Of a DNA stretch of 64,000 nucleotides, positions 9,951 through 21,786 are shown piece after piece. The stretch spans positions 142,001 through 206,000 of the forward strand of contig OZ025780.1 of NCBI GenBank assembly GCA_964019425.1, in the 5' to 3' direction. Each line of letters starts with the position of its first letter. Position 1 is the stretch's first letter. The notes beneath the pieces were generated by a model. That model saw only the letters and a program-made list of their open reading frames with translations. It did not search any database and was not told where the DNA came from. The position numbers were made by a program, and so were the translations under genes. This DNA is from Flectonema sp. DT1601 (lineage: Eukaryota > Euglenozoa > Diplonemea > Diplonemida > Diplonemidae).

Positions 9951-9965
9951 TTGCCCTTAATTTAA

Positions 9966-11131
9966 AAAAAAAAAAAAAAAATAAATAATGTAAATGAATA
10001 ATAAAAAAAAAAGAAAAAAACATGCCTTGGGAATACAACCAAAGCCCCAATTAATCGGTCCTTTCTTTTTCCTTCTTGTCAAGTGATCGCTCCACTCGTC
10101 GATCACCAAAACCGATTGTATTTATATCTGTTCTCTTCTCAACGATCGGCCATACCGATCATTTTTTTAAAATAATTGTTTTCTTCTTCTCGACGATCAG
10201 ATCCAATTGATCGACCTTTTTTTTTTTTTTTTTTTCCTTTATTCCTTCCATCCCTCCCGCTCCCCTAATTTTAAATAAAAACAAGATCAGCTCAGCTTGA
10301 TCGTTAATCTTTTTTTCTTTTTTAATTTAAACTGATTGTATTTATATCTGTTTATTTTTCTCAACGATCGGCTATACCGATCAACCTTTAAAATAATTTC
10401 TTCTTCTCGACGATCAGATCCAATTGATCAACCTTTTCTTTTTTTTTCCTCTATTCCTTCCATCCCTCCCGCTCCCCTATTTGTAATAAAAACAAGATCA
10501 GCTCAGCTTGATCGTTAATTTTTTTTTCTTTCTTTTTTGTTGGTCCTAGTCAGGACCTTAAACTGACTAACCGGTCTTAATTTAAATAAGTGTTAACCTA
10601 GTTTCTCTTTTCCTTTTCATTTTCCTTTTAATACTCTCTATCTGGTCTGTTATGTCATATTTCTCAATTAATTTTATCATCCATTTTACTTTTCACTGTT
10701 TCCCATCTACATTTTATTTTCAAATAGTTACGGTCTGTTAAAAAAAAAAAAGTTTAAATAAGTTAAATTGAACATGTTAACTCAATTCCTCAATTCTTCC
10801 GTCATGGTCATGACATTCTTTTTCGTTTTTCTAATGCACAAGAGATACCATCACTCATGAGATACTAACGCACATACGAGATACCAGCACTCCAGAGATA
10901 CCGACACGCTAGAGATACCAAGTCACTTGAGATACCTCCTTGTAAATTAATTCCCGGTATTTCAAATTTGAATTGATAGTGTCAACTCTGCTTGCTGCTC
11001 TTGTTCATGTGTTGTCTCCTGACAGTGATCTTAACTCCTGTAAAAAGAAAAAAAAAAAAGAAATCAAAAAAGAAGAATTTTCAAACGAAGTTATAACAAC
11101 CCCTACCACCCATTATGATCAATTCCGCTTG
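9966..11131 (-). repeat. LINE tail (9966-10020) and inverted Q segment, right palindrome arm
   Basis: The A-rich LINE tail ends at 10020. Beyond it lies the reverse complement of Q: the CATGCCTTGGG flank, the two 212-bp GATC-dyad units, the X-related module near 10590-10740 and the 8-mer array as GAGATACC (10852-10936, one copy mutated to GAGATACT). It lacks the 405-bp insertion of the left arm. No gene. Confidence 0.85.
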
Positions 11132-14100
11132 TTTTTTTTTTTTTTTTTTTAAAAACAAATAAAACAAATAAAAAAAATTATAAAAGATCAAACAATGTTA
11201 TCATTGTTTTTTTTATCGATCGACTCTGTCGACTAATTTCTATTTTCCGTTCTTTTTCTTTAAAAAATAAATAAAAAGAATTTAAAAAAAAAAAAAAAAA
11301 GATTAAACAATGTTATCATTGTTTTTTTATCGATCGACTATGTCGATTACTTTCTATTTTCCGTCCTGGTCAAGACGCTAAACTGTTTTTTTTTTTAAAA
11401 ATTAATAAAAAGAATATCAAAAAAAAAAAAAAAAAAAAGAATAAACAATGTTATCATTGTTTTTTTATCAATCGACTATGTCGATTACTTTCTATTTTCC
11501 GTCCTGGTCAAGACGCTAAACTGATTGTTTTTTTCAAAATTAATAAAAAAGAATATAAAAAAAAAATAAAAAAAAAAAAGAATAAACAATGTTATCATTA
11601 TTTTTTCTATCGTTCGACTTTGTCGACTAATTTCTATTTTCCGTTTTTTTTCTTTAAATAATAAATAAAAAGAATTTAAAAAACAAAAAAAGAATAAACA
11701 ATGTTATCATTGTTTTTTTATCGATCGACTATGTCGATCACTTTCTATTTTCCGTCCTGGTCAAGACGCTAAACTGATCGTTTTTTTTTTTTTCAAAATT
11801 AATAAAAAAGAATATAAAAAAAAAAAAATAAAAAAAAAAAAAGAATAAACAATGTTATCATTGTTTTTTTTATCGATCGACTCTGTCGACTAATTTCTAT
11901 TTTCTTTTTTTTCTTTAAAAATAAATAAAAAGAATATAAAAAAAAAAAAATAAAAAAAAAAAAAGAATAAACAATGTTATCATTGTTTTTTTTATCGATC
12001 GACTCTGTCGACTAATTTCTATTTTCTTTTTTTTCTTTAAAAATAAATAAAAAGAATTTAAAAAAAAAAAAAAAAAAAGAATAAACAATGTTATCATTGT
12101 TTTTTTATCGATCGACTATGTCGATTACTTTCTATTTTCCGTCCTGGTCAAGACGCTAAATTGTTTTTTTCAAAATTAATAAAAAAGAATATAAAAAAAA
12201 AAATAAAAAAAAAAGATTAAACAATGTTATCATTGTTTTTTTTATCGTTCGACCTTGTCGACTAATTTCTATTTTCCGTTTTTTTCTTTAAAAATAAATA
12301 AAAAGAATTTAAAAAAAAAAAAAAAAGAATAAACAATGTTATCATTGTTTTTTTATCGATCGACTATTTCGATTACTTTCTATTTTCCGTCCTGGTCAAG
12401 ACGCTAAACTGTTTTTTTTTTTAAAAATTAATAAAAAGAATATCAAAAAAAAAAAAAAAAAAAAAGAATAAACAATGTTATCATTGTTTTTTTATCAATC
12501 GACTATGTCGATTACTTTCTATTTTCCGTCCTGGTCAAGACGCTAAACTGATTGTTTTTTTCAAAATTAATAAAAAAGAATATAAAAAAAAAATAAAAAA
12601 AAAAAAGAATAAACAATGTTATCATTATTTTTTCTATCGTTCGACTTTGTCGACTAATTTCTATTTTCCGTTTTTTTTCTTTAAATAATAAATAAAAAGA
12701 ATTTAAAAAACAAAAAAAGAATAAACAATGTTATCATTGTTTTTTTATCGATCGACTATGTCGATCACTTTCTATTTTCCGTCCTGGTCAAGACGCTAAA
12801 CTGATTGTTTTTTTTTTTCAAAATTAATAAAAAAGAATATAAAAAAAAAAAAATAAAAAAAAAAAAAGAATAAACAATGTTATCATTGTTTTTTTTATCG
12901 ATCGACTCTGTCGACTAATTTCTATTTTCTTTTTTTTCTTTAAAAATAAATAAAAAGAATATAAAAAAAAAAAAAATAAAAAAAAAAAAAGAATAAACAA
13001 TGTTATCATTGTTTTTTTTATCGATCGACTCTGTCGACTAATTTCTATTTTCTTTTTTTTCTTTAAAAATAAATAAAAAGAATATAAAAAAAAAAAAAAT
13101 AAAAAAAAAAAAAGAATAAACAATGTTATCATTGTTTTTTTTATCGATCGACTCTGTCGACTAATTTCTATTTTCTTTTTTTTCTTTAAAAATAAATAAA
13201 AAGAATATAAAAAAAAAAAAAATAAAAAAAAAAAAAGAATAAACAATGTTATCATTGTTTTTTTTATCGATCGACTCTGTCGACTAATTTCTATTTTCTT
13301 TTTTTCTTTAAAAATAAATAAAAAGAATTTAAAAAAAAAAAAAAAAAAAGAATAAACAATGTTATCATTGTTTTTTTATCGATCGACTATGTCGATTACT
13401 TTCTATTTTCCATCCTGGTCAAGACGCTAAACTGATTGTTTTTTTCAAAATTAATAAAAAAGAATATAAAAAAAAAAATAAAAAAAAAAGATTAAACAAT
13501 GTTATCATTGTTTTTTTTATCGTTCGACCTTGTCGACTAATTTCTATTTTCCGTTTTTTTCTTTAAAAATAAATAAAAAGAATTTAAAAAAAAAAAAAAA
13601 AGAATAAACAATGTTATCATTGTTTTTTTATCGATCGACTATGTCGATTACTTTCTATTTTCCGTCCTGGTCAAGACGCTAAATTGATTGTTTCTTCTTT
13701 AAAAATAAATTAAAAAAAAAATATAAAAAAAAAAAAAAAAAAAAAAAAAAGGAATAAACAATGTTATCGTTGTTTTTATCGATCGACTTTGTCGACTAAT
13801 TTCTATTTTCCGTCCTGGTCAAGACGCTAAACTGATTGTTTTTTCTAAAAATAATTAAAAAGAATAAAAAAAAAAAAAAAAAAAAAAAAAAGGGAATAAA
13901 CAATGTTATCATTGTTATTTTTTATCGATCGACTATGTCGATTAATTTCTATTTTCCGTCCTGGTCAAGACGCTAAACTGATTGTTTTTCTAAAAATAAA
14001 TAAAAAGAATTTAAAAAAAAAAAAAAAAGAATAAACAATGTTATCATTGCTTTTTTATCGATCGACTCTGTCGACTAATTTCTATTTTCCGTTTTCTTTT

Positions 14101-15409
14101 TCTTTAAAAAATTAATAAAAAGAATTTTAAAAAAAAAAAAAAAAAAAAGAATAAACAATGTTATCATTGTTTTTTTTATCGATCGACTATGTCGATTACT
14201 TTCTATTTTCCGTCCTGGTCAAGATGCTAAACTGATTGTTTTTTTTTTAAAAATAAATAAAAAGAATATAAAAAAAAAAATAAAAAAAAAAGAATAAACA
14301 ATGTTATCATTGTTTCTTATCGATCGAATTTGTCGACTAATTTCTATTTTCCGTCCTGGTCAAGACGCTAAACTGATTGTTTTTTCTTTAAAAATAAATA
14401 AAAGATATAAAAAAAAAAAAAAAAAAAAAAAAAAGGAATAAACAATGTTATCATTGTTTTTTTTTATCGATCGACTTTGTCGACTAATTTCTATTTTCCG
14501 TCCTGGTCAAGACGCTAAACTGATTATTTTTTTCTTTAAAAAATAAATAAAAAGAATAAAAAAAAAAAAAAAAAAAATGAATAAACAATGTTATCATTGT
14601 TTCTTATCGATCGACTATGTCGACTAATTTCTATTTTCCGTCCTGGTCAAGACGCTAAACTGATTGTTTTTTCTTTTAAAAAATAAATAAAAGATATAAA
14701 AAAAAAAAAAAAAAAAAAAGAAATAAACAATGTTATCATTGTTTTTTTTTATCGATCGACTTTGTCGATTACTTTCTACTTTCCGTCCTGGTCAAGACGC
14801 TAAACTGATTGTTTTTTTTTTTTTTAAAAATAAATAAAAAGAATATAAAAAAAAAAAAAAAAAAAATGAATAAACAATGTTATCATTGTTTCTTATCGAT
14901 CGACTTTGTCGACTAATTTCTATTTTCCGTCCTGGTCAGGACGCTAAACTGATTGTTTTTTCTTTAAAAAATAAATAAAAAGATAAAAAAAAAAAAAAAA
15001 AAAAAAAGGAATAAACAATGTTATCATTGTTTTTTTTATCGATCGACTATGTCGATTACTTTCTATTTTCCGTCCTGGTCAGGACGCTAAACTGATTGTT
15101 TTTTCTTTAAGAAATAAATAAAAAGTTAAAAAAAAAAAAAAAAAAAAAGGAATAAACAATGTTATCATTGTTTTTTTTTTTATCGATCGACTATGTCGAT
15201 TACTTTCTATTTTCTGTCCTGGTCAAGACGCTAAACGGAAGTTTTTTCTTTAAAATAATTAAAAGGATTTAAAAAAAAAAAAAAAAAAAAAAAGAATAAA
15301 CAATGTTATCATTGTTTTTTTTTCTATCGATCGACTCTGTCGATTAATTTCTATTTTCCGTCCTGATCGAGACGCTAAACTGATTGTTTCCTTTTTTTTT
15401 AAATAATAA

Positions 15410-15449
<40 letters not shown>
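11132..15449 (-). repeat. Satellite array, minus orientation, with a 1.03-kb higher-order repeat
   Basis: The same monomers as at 1-1439, inverted. The stretch from about 11361 recurs almost exactly from about 12387, a higher-order period near 1026 bp, and monomers near 12890-13310 form a run of very similar type-B units. From about 13680 to 15400 almost every monomer carries the GTCCTGGTCAAGAC dyad. Long A runs give spurious Lys/Phe-rich frames. Confidence 0.93.
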
Positions 15450-15453
<4 letters not shown>

Positions 15454-15843
15454 ATCTCCCTGCTATCCCTCATATCCCCACAATAATATTATACCTTTTC
15501 ATTTTCTCTTTCCTTTTCTGGTCTTTATTTTTTTTTTTCCCTTTTTCATACAACGTTTTTTTTATTTATATATTTTTTTTTTTTTTTTTTCATGTTTGAT
15601 TATTTCCTCTTCATATTTTTTTTCTTTTTTCTTTTCTTTCTTTTTTTTCTTTTTTTTCTCTGCCTCTATCTTAATTCTGTTCGTTTCTTTGAAACGAAAA
15701 TTCATTTGAATATTATTCCTTGGTCAGCAACCATCATTGTCGCCCTTTGGGCCTGTTAAAAAAAAAAAAATAAAAAGAAAGTTTACATCGGGAATAGGGC
15801 AGGAGCCAAAAGCTCCCAGTCCGTTACTTCCCACTTTATCGAA
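15450..15843 (-). repeat. S segment (minus), array edge
   Basis: About 394 bp that always links a satellite array to something else. Read in its plus sense it begins TTTCGATAAAGTGGGAAGTA and ends GGGAGATGCTC. It holds potential hairpins GGAGC-TTTTG-GCTCC, GCCC-AAA-GGGC and TTCGTTTC-AAA-GAAACGAA, and a polypyrimidine tract ending in AACAG. Here its TCGAA end abuts the interior of a LINE. Confidence 0.85.
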
Positions 15844-18800
15844 ATTTTACTTTCTCTTTCCTCATTACATTTGGTCTCCAATTCGTTCGACAGAAGAACA
15901 AACCTTTGATGGTAATTAAAGAGCGCCATTTCCGATAGGTCTGCTCTCTGAGTCAGATTTGCGAGCTCACGTTTCCTGTAATCTTCCACTAAGTCATATT
16001 GTCGAACTAGTGCAGAAAGAGAAGTCTTCGATTCATCGCGTTCTGCTGTTAACCGTTGAATTACTCCTTCCAGAAGTTCATATTCTTTTCTATCTTTTTC
16101 AATAATTAAAACAGGGGGCGCAGGAGGAAGTGAGGATGGATCCTGGTTGGTAGCTTTGATCTCAACAGGTAATCCATTTAGTAACTGCTTGTCTTTCTCG
16201 AGGGAGGCTGACATCGCATTAAAGTAAAATAAAAATAGAACATAAAAAATTCGTTCTTTCATTTGCTCTAATTCGTTTTCTAAAATCTGGCATTTCAAGG
16301 AAAGTTTCAGCCTTAATTTTCCTTCTTTTTTTTTGTACAAGGGGGTTTGAGAACCCATGTCAGATTGAGTTCTTATCACTATAGCGAAATCAGCAGGAAG
16401 TGTTTGCGATCCCGTTGACATGAGTTCAGGTGGGGGAGTCTGGAAAGAGATGGAAGAAATAGAAGAGAATGACAAGGAGAGTCCAGTGAGCTCATCCTCA
16501 TCTAACAAAACAGAAGGGGCCGGGGAGGAAGAACCATTGGCAATAAGTAGAATAGAAAGAGCCGATGCGTAACAAGTTTGCCAGATAAAACATTTCTCAA
16601 GCCACGATCTTTCAATGGTGAGCTTTTCGATCGTTTTCAGTTTTGTTACTTTGTGGATTTTGACTTCTTCCACAGGGAAGATTTCTTTACCATCTTTTAT
16701 AAAACTTGCAGTGGCAGGTTCTTCTTTAATGCTGCGCATTAGTGGTCTTGAATGCCACGTGGGGAGGTTCCTCGTCTGGAACAGAACATATGAGCACTGT
16801 CTGGCGATTCTGGTGCATTCACAAAATAAAGCTTTTGTTGGTGCTAAAGGTGAACCGATGTGACGTGTCCAGATGTTCAGCTGGTCCATGCAGATGTTTC
16901 CTCGTACGCCAACTTCAATAGTAAAAATGTTACAGTCGAAGCCATTAGCGATGATCGAGTCTCTTAGCTTTAGGTATTTCTTTTCCTTTAAGACATGAGA
17001 GGTTTCGAAACGATCTTCATTTGGACACGTCAGCTCCAGAATCAGTGCTCTTTTCGCAAAAAAAGAATAAATAAAAATGTCTGGTCTTAGAGAGGACGAG
17101 ACATGGCACACTTCAAGAGGAACAATTAGGCGGTTATCACCGACATCGTCGAGGATGACCCAATCATTCGCTAGTGAAAGTTCGCCTGTCTCTTTAGAAA
17201 TTCTTTCTAGGGGTTTATTTTCCCCTGTTTTTAAAAAAGTTTGAGAGGGAGGCGGGAGGTTTTCTTTTCTTTTGTTGGCTTTTATTATCAACTCTTCCAA
17301 GAAGATAACAATGCGTTTTAGAACGCTGTCGTGACGCCACGTGAACCTCCCTTGTGTTAAAGAGACAGGACAGCCTGTTAAGACATGCCTGAGGGTAGGA
17401 TTCACTTTGCCACACAAAACACAATTTTGGTCCACATTGGTGATGTTCCACCTCTTTAAATTATCTTGTGAGGGGAGGGTGTTTGTAACCGCTTTCAGTT
17501 GAAATGAGATATAGGCAGGATTTCCCTCCCTAAGTACCTTATTCCAGGTGAAGTCGTTTATCATACATTTAGACCACTCCTTCCATTGACCTTGGACTTG
17601 TAATTTATTCAAAGAGTTCAGTAGTTCATCTGTGGCTTCCACTTCAAAACGCTTAAGGAGATCGGGGCGAGTAGTACGTAGATCGCGCAATCGGTGACCA
17701 AGACCAGCTGATTGCTTCGCAAGAGAACGGTAAGAAAAAAACTTAATAAGGCGCTCCCACTCAGCAGAAGCTGAAAACTTTTTCGACCAGTTGGACGATT
17801 TCTCCATAATAACATTGTAGACACCGTGCATGTCAGAGTCCTGTGAGGATCTGAGGATGTCTAGTTTAATTGATTGCGCTTGTTTATATAGCGTCTCAAC
17901 TCTTTTGTGTCTGAGACCAACAGTGTTCTTTGAACCGGTAAAAAGGATGACTGTGTTCGCAGAGCGGACAAATCCCCACCATTTCTTCAAAAAAGGTTTA
18001 ATAATTTTGTCCATTTTTTTGGCAAAAGGGAGAGATAAGTCATGGATCATTAAACTCCATGTTAACCTTGACAATAACAAGTGTTGGACAGACCAAGCCT
18101 TCTGAGACCCATATAGTGGCATGGCGTCGACTTTTTTTAAAAAATTCCTGGTAAAAGTGGTCAGGCGCTCTCGCAATTTCTGTTCTTTGGCGTTCGGCTC
18201 AAACCAACGCCCGAGGTATTTGAACTCTCCAGCTTCCTGGAGATTCGTAATCGGAACATTGTTAATCTTCAGGTCCGGGTTAGCTGGTTTCCCTTGTACA
18301 AAGCTGTGGGCAATGCATTTCTGGGGTTTCGCTTTCATACCTCGAGACCAGGAAAGAAACTGTTCGAGCGACTTGATTAGCAATTTTGCCCCCGCCTTTG
18401 ATGACGTGGTAAGTTGTAAATCATCAGCAAAAGCTGCAACTAATAGTTGGAGGGATTTATTGTTAAACTCGTAGGCTTCCTGTTGATGAACTGCTAAGGA
18501 AAAGAGCAGTAGTTGGAATACCAAATTAAAAAGGGTTGGGGAGGAAACGCAGCCTTGAAAGACACCAACTTCAAAAGGGATAGTGGGCGTCAGGCCTTCT
18601 CCAACTCTGATTTGGACGCGCATGGAGGAATAATACCTTTTATAGAAACCGATTATTCTTTCGTGAATTCCGAAATATTTTAAAGCAAAGAAAATTAATT
18701 GATGTTTGACTGAGCCGAAAGCATCTGCCAAATCCACCCAGACAATTGTTAGGTTTTTCCGGAGAGCTTTCACTTCTTTAAAAATCTCTGAGGTGATCGT

Positions 18801-19280
18801 GGCATGTTCGATACACCCAGAGACACCTTTCCTAAAGCCTTTTTGAAAATTAAATTTAGAAAGAGTGTGGCTTGCGACGGCTTCCTGAATAACCGTATTA
18901 AAAATTTTCCCGTCGCAGTTGCCCACAGCTATCGGTCTCGTTTTCGAGATGTCTTTCCCATCGGAGTTGGGCTTTGGGAGCATTGTTACAAATGCTAAGC
19001 CCCAACTATCCGGATAGGCCTTGAGTTCGAAAATTCTCTTTAATACCTTGTAAAGTGCTTCCATAAAAGTTGGGACCTTTTTCCATACAACATAAGGTAT
19101 GCAATTGGGACCAGGGGCACATTTGTTTTTTTTCTTTGATAAGAGAATACCAAACTGTTCGAAGCTCGGGAACTGGATATCATCCATTGTCTTGTAGTCA
19201 GACTTAGGTAAAAAAGAGGGATGGGTGAAATCAGTTTTTTTTTTTTTCATTGTCACAATAATTGTTTTTAAAATGTTCAA
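15783..19280 (-). pseudogene. R2-like LINE ORF2, copy 1 (RT + CCHC finger + RLE), 3'-truncated
   Basis: Same protein as the 1406-codon ORF2 of copies 2 and 3 up to NEERESKI. It then runs about 20 codons into the S segment, so the final coiled-coil and basic tail are gone. Intact parts: reverse transcriptase with motif A (VDLADAFGSV), motif B (QGCVSSP) and FADD; the CCHC knuckle; and the restriction-like endonuclease RPD...ELTCPNED...KKYLKL. The first ATG is at 19250, right before a 13-A run. ORF1 overlaps it in another frame. Catalytic domains look whole, but the missing C-terminus and 3' UTR make mobility in cis unlikely. Confidence 0.88.
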
Positions 19281-20187
19281 TTATTTTTTCCTCTGGAATA
19301 TCAAGGGAGGGGGGTTGAGGATCTTCTTTTTGGAGTTCTTCTTTTATGGCAGTAAACGGATTTTGACGAAATTTATCTTGTAATTTTTTGAATAAATTTT
19401 TCTTTTCTAAATTCCGATACATTCGGAAAATCCTTTTCATTCTCGTTCTTGCCTCTTTCCATTTGACAGCGTTCTCTATAGAAGGCCCAGATTTGCGGAG
19501 CTCCTGTCTTAGCTGTTTCATTTCCAGACGACATTCAAGTTTTTCTTGGTCGAGGATGACCTCTTCCCTTGATTTCTGTTTGCGGGGTAAATTCCGCTTT
19601 GTTTCTTCAAAGAAACCGCTACATATTTGATAAACCGTTTTGAGTAGTTTATCAAGTTGGTCGGCAGGTTTTGAAGAGTTTTCTGTTTCGACGGTGAAAG
19701 TTTGAAGTTTTTCTGCAGCAGAAACGTCGATGTCCTTCCATTCAGTTCCAAAAGATCGGAATTTGAGACGAGACGGGTGTAACGGGGTAAAAGTGGGTGT
19801 TGTAGAGTTATAAGGAACGAAAGCTGTTTGTGAAGTTTTAAAATCTACAGATTCTCCTACAAAGGGAGGTTCCAGGTCTGAATTATTCCCTGTGAGGGGA
19901 GACAGAGGTGTACCTTTACATGTACCGTTAACACAGTGTTTCGCTCTCGTAGCGATACTTTTGAAAAGCTTACCACATTCTGGACAAGGTAAGTGGTAAC
20001 AATCTTTAACTTGGGAGTGGGTAGATGGGGGAAAACGTGACTTATAGTCCTTAAATTCCTTACTAAACTTACAGTTACGTCTAAAATGCGCAACTGGACC
20101 TTTGAGGTATGTCTCAAAACATAAAGGACATTTGGCTACTAAAGTTTTATCCCCATCCAGAGCCGATCTCGAAATAGCCTCTTGCAA
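19231..20187 (-). CDS. LINE ORF1, zinc-finger protein, copy 1
   Basis: Identical in layout to the ORF1 at 30056-31012: two N-terminal zinc fingers, a charged helical middle and an overlap of 50 bp with ORF2. The frame stays open upstream to about 20337 without any ATG before the fingers. See the copy-2 entry for detail. Confidence 0.8.
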   Translation of the reverse strand: MQEAISRSALDGDKTLVAKCPLCFETYLKGPVAHFRRNCKFSKEFKDYKSRFPPSTHSQVKDCYHLPCPECGKLFKSIATRAKHCVNGTCKGTPLSPLTGNNSDLEPPFVGESVDFKTSQTAFVPYNSTTPTFTPLHPSRLKFRSFGTEWKDIDVSAAEKLQTFTVETENSSKPADQLDKLLKTVYQICSGFFEETKRNLPRKQKSREEVILDQEKLECRLEMKQLRQELRKSGPSIENAVKWKEARTRMKRIFRMYRNLEKKNLFKKLQDKFRQNPFTAIKEELQKEDPQPPSLDIPEEKIIEHFKNNYCDNEKKKN

Positions 20188-20632
20188 AGCCTCGGGGGCT
20201 GGGTTGGCTGAGAGATGGTTGCCAGTATCTTTATGACACCGCCGGCCCGGTGTTTCTTTTTTTTTTTGTTGTGAAGTAGCAATAATAAAAAAAAAAAAAA
20301 ATAGAAAAGAGAATGGCTCAGAAACAATATCGATGAGTTAAGATCTTTTTTTTTAAACTATTCCTTTTTTTTTAATTTCGGGCAGCTAACCCTAGAGTTT
20401 TTTTTTGGTAAATACTGTTTAAAGGAAAACGAGCTACGCTCTAAAACAGAAAAATCGGAGTAACTACTTGTTTATAATATATATTTTGATAAATAATGTG
20501 GTTGGCAAATGAATGCCGAAGAGGCAACTTGAGAAAAGCAATTGGATGAGAAGAAACATTGGGTCTTATAAAGCAAAGGAGATAGAGGGGCCTAAAAAGA
20601 CCGCAGAGTGGATAGCTCCACAAAAGGCTGAA
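20188..20632 (-). other. LINE 5' region, copy 1
   Basis: Non-coding or non-AUG-coding leader of the LINE. It includes long T and A runs and the sequence ACACCGCCGGCCCGGTGT (20237-20254), an imperfect GC-rich dyad. It ends at GGCTGAA against S. It is the same in all three copies, so the left boundary of the original insertion is not resolved. Confidence 0.6.
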
Positions 20633-21029
20633 TTTCGATAAAGTGGGAAGTAACGGACTGGGAGCTTTTGGCTCCTGCCCTATTCCCGATGTAAACTTTC
20701 TTTTTATTTTTATTTTTTTTTTTTAACAGGCCCAAAGGGCGACAATGATGGTTGCTGACCAAGGAATAATATTCAAATGAATTTTCGTTTCAAAGAAACG
20801 AACAGAATTGAGAGAGAGGCAGAGAAAAAAAAAAAAAAAAAAAAGAAAGAATAGAAAAAAAAAAATATGAAGAGGAAATAATCAAACATGAAAAAAAAAA
20901 AAAAACAAAATATAAATAAAAAACGTTGTATGAAAAAGGAAAAAAAGAAAAAAAAAGACCAGAAAAGGAAAGAGAAAATGAAAAGGTATAATATTATTGT
21001 GGGGATATGAGGATAGCAGGGAGATGCTC
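20633..21029 (+). repeat. S segment (plus), array edge
   Basis: Same module as 15450-15843 in the opposite orientation. Starts TTTCGATAAAGTGGG directly after the LINE 5' region and ends GATGCTC before the satellite T run. Confidence 0.88.
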
Positions 21030-21166
21030 TTTTTTTTTTTTTTTTTTTTTTTTATTTATTATTTAAAAAAAGGAAACAATCAGTTTAGCGTCTCGATCAG
21101 GACGGAAAATAGAAATTAATCGACATAGTCGATCGATAGAAAAAAAACAATGATAACATTGTTTAT

Positions 21167-21199
<33 letters not shown>

Positions 21200-21453
21200 C
21201 TTTTAATTATTTTAAAGAAAAAACAATCAGTTTAGCGTCTTGACCAGGACGGAAAATAGAAAGTAATCGACATAGTCGATCGATAAAAAAAAAACAATGA
21301 TAACATTGTTTATTCCTTTTTTTTTTTTTTTTTTTTTATTCTTTTCATTTATTTTTAAAGAAAAAACAATCAGTTTAGCGTCCTGACCAGGACGGAAAAT
21401 TGAAAGTGATCGACATAGTCGATCGATAAAAAAACAATGATAACATTGATTAA

Positions 21454-21486
<33 letters not shown>

Positions 21487-21782
21487 TTTTAATTATTTTT
21501 TAAAGAAAAAACAATCAGTTTAGCGTCTTGACCAGGACGGAAAATAGAAAGTGATCGACATAGTCGATCGATAAAAAACAATGATAACATTGTTTATTCT
21601 TTTTTTTTTTTTTTTTTTTTTTTTAATCCTTTTTATTATTTTAAAGAAAAAACAATCAGTTTAGCGTCTTGACCAGGACGGAAAATAGAAAGTGATCGAC
21701 ATAGTCGATCGATAAAAAACAATGATAACATTGTTTATTCTTTTTTTTTTTTTTTTTTTTTTTTTTAATCCTTTTTATTATT
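21030..21782 (+). repeat. Satellite array, plus orientation
   Basis: About five monomers with all three dyads, ending where a piggyBac-like remnant has entered at TTAA. The first monomer next to S is variant (GTCTCGATCAGGAC). Confidence 0.93.
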
Positions 21783-21786
21783 TTAA

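Larger units (their letters stand above)
6914..9956 (-). mobile_element. MULE (Mutator-like) DNA transposon with tandem-repeat termini
   Basis: A 3043-bp insertion in the LINE tail, bounded by the 9-bp duplication TTAATTTAA (6905-6913 and 9957-9965). The palindrome's left arm shows the empty site, ATTAATTTAAAA in the right-arm direction. Termini begin GGGTTATGGCCC and, inverted, GGGCAATGGCCC, and continue as about 200 bp of an inverted 20-bp tandem repeat on each side. A 9-bp target duplication and a SWIM-bearing DDE transposase are both typical of MULEs. It carries one transposase gene on the minus strand and about 740 bp of non-coding DNA at its left end. Confidence 0.93.
15844..20632 (-). 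mobile_element. RLE LINE copy 1, 3'-truncated, between inverted S segments
   Basis: Contains the 5' region, ORF1 and ORF2 up to NEERESKI and then breaks into S, losing the last 261 codons and the 3' UTR. A LINE missing its 3' end cannot come from ordinary target-primed insertion, which loses 5' ends, so this copy was cut by later rearrangement. It lies between S(-) at 15450-15843 and S(+) at 20633-21029. Confidence 0.88.

Noticed and set aside
9636-9988. Gly/Phe/Trp-rich repeat proteins (GYFGPLWGILGHFG-like)
   Set aside because: They are frames of the 20-bp MULE terminal repeat, open in several frames at once.
12824-13255. 143-codon Phe/Lys-rich reading frame
   Set aside because: A translation of type-B satellite monomers and A/T runs, repeating with the DNA period.
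15783-20187. LTR or retrovirus-like element (reverse transcriptase between inverted S copies)
   Set aside because: The RT is of the R2-like non-LTR type with a restriction-like endonuclease. S copies are inverted, not direct, and no protease, RNase H, integrase, capsid or primer-binding site is seen.
20139-20327. 62-codon minus-strand frame upstream of LINE ORF1
   Set aside because: Low-complexity translation of T and A runs in the LINE 5' region, in a different frame from the zinc fingers.
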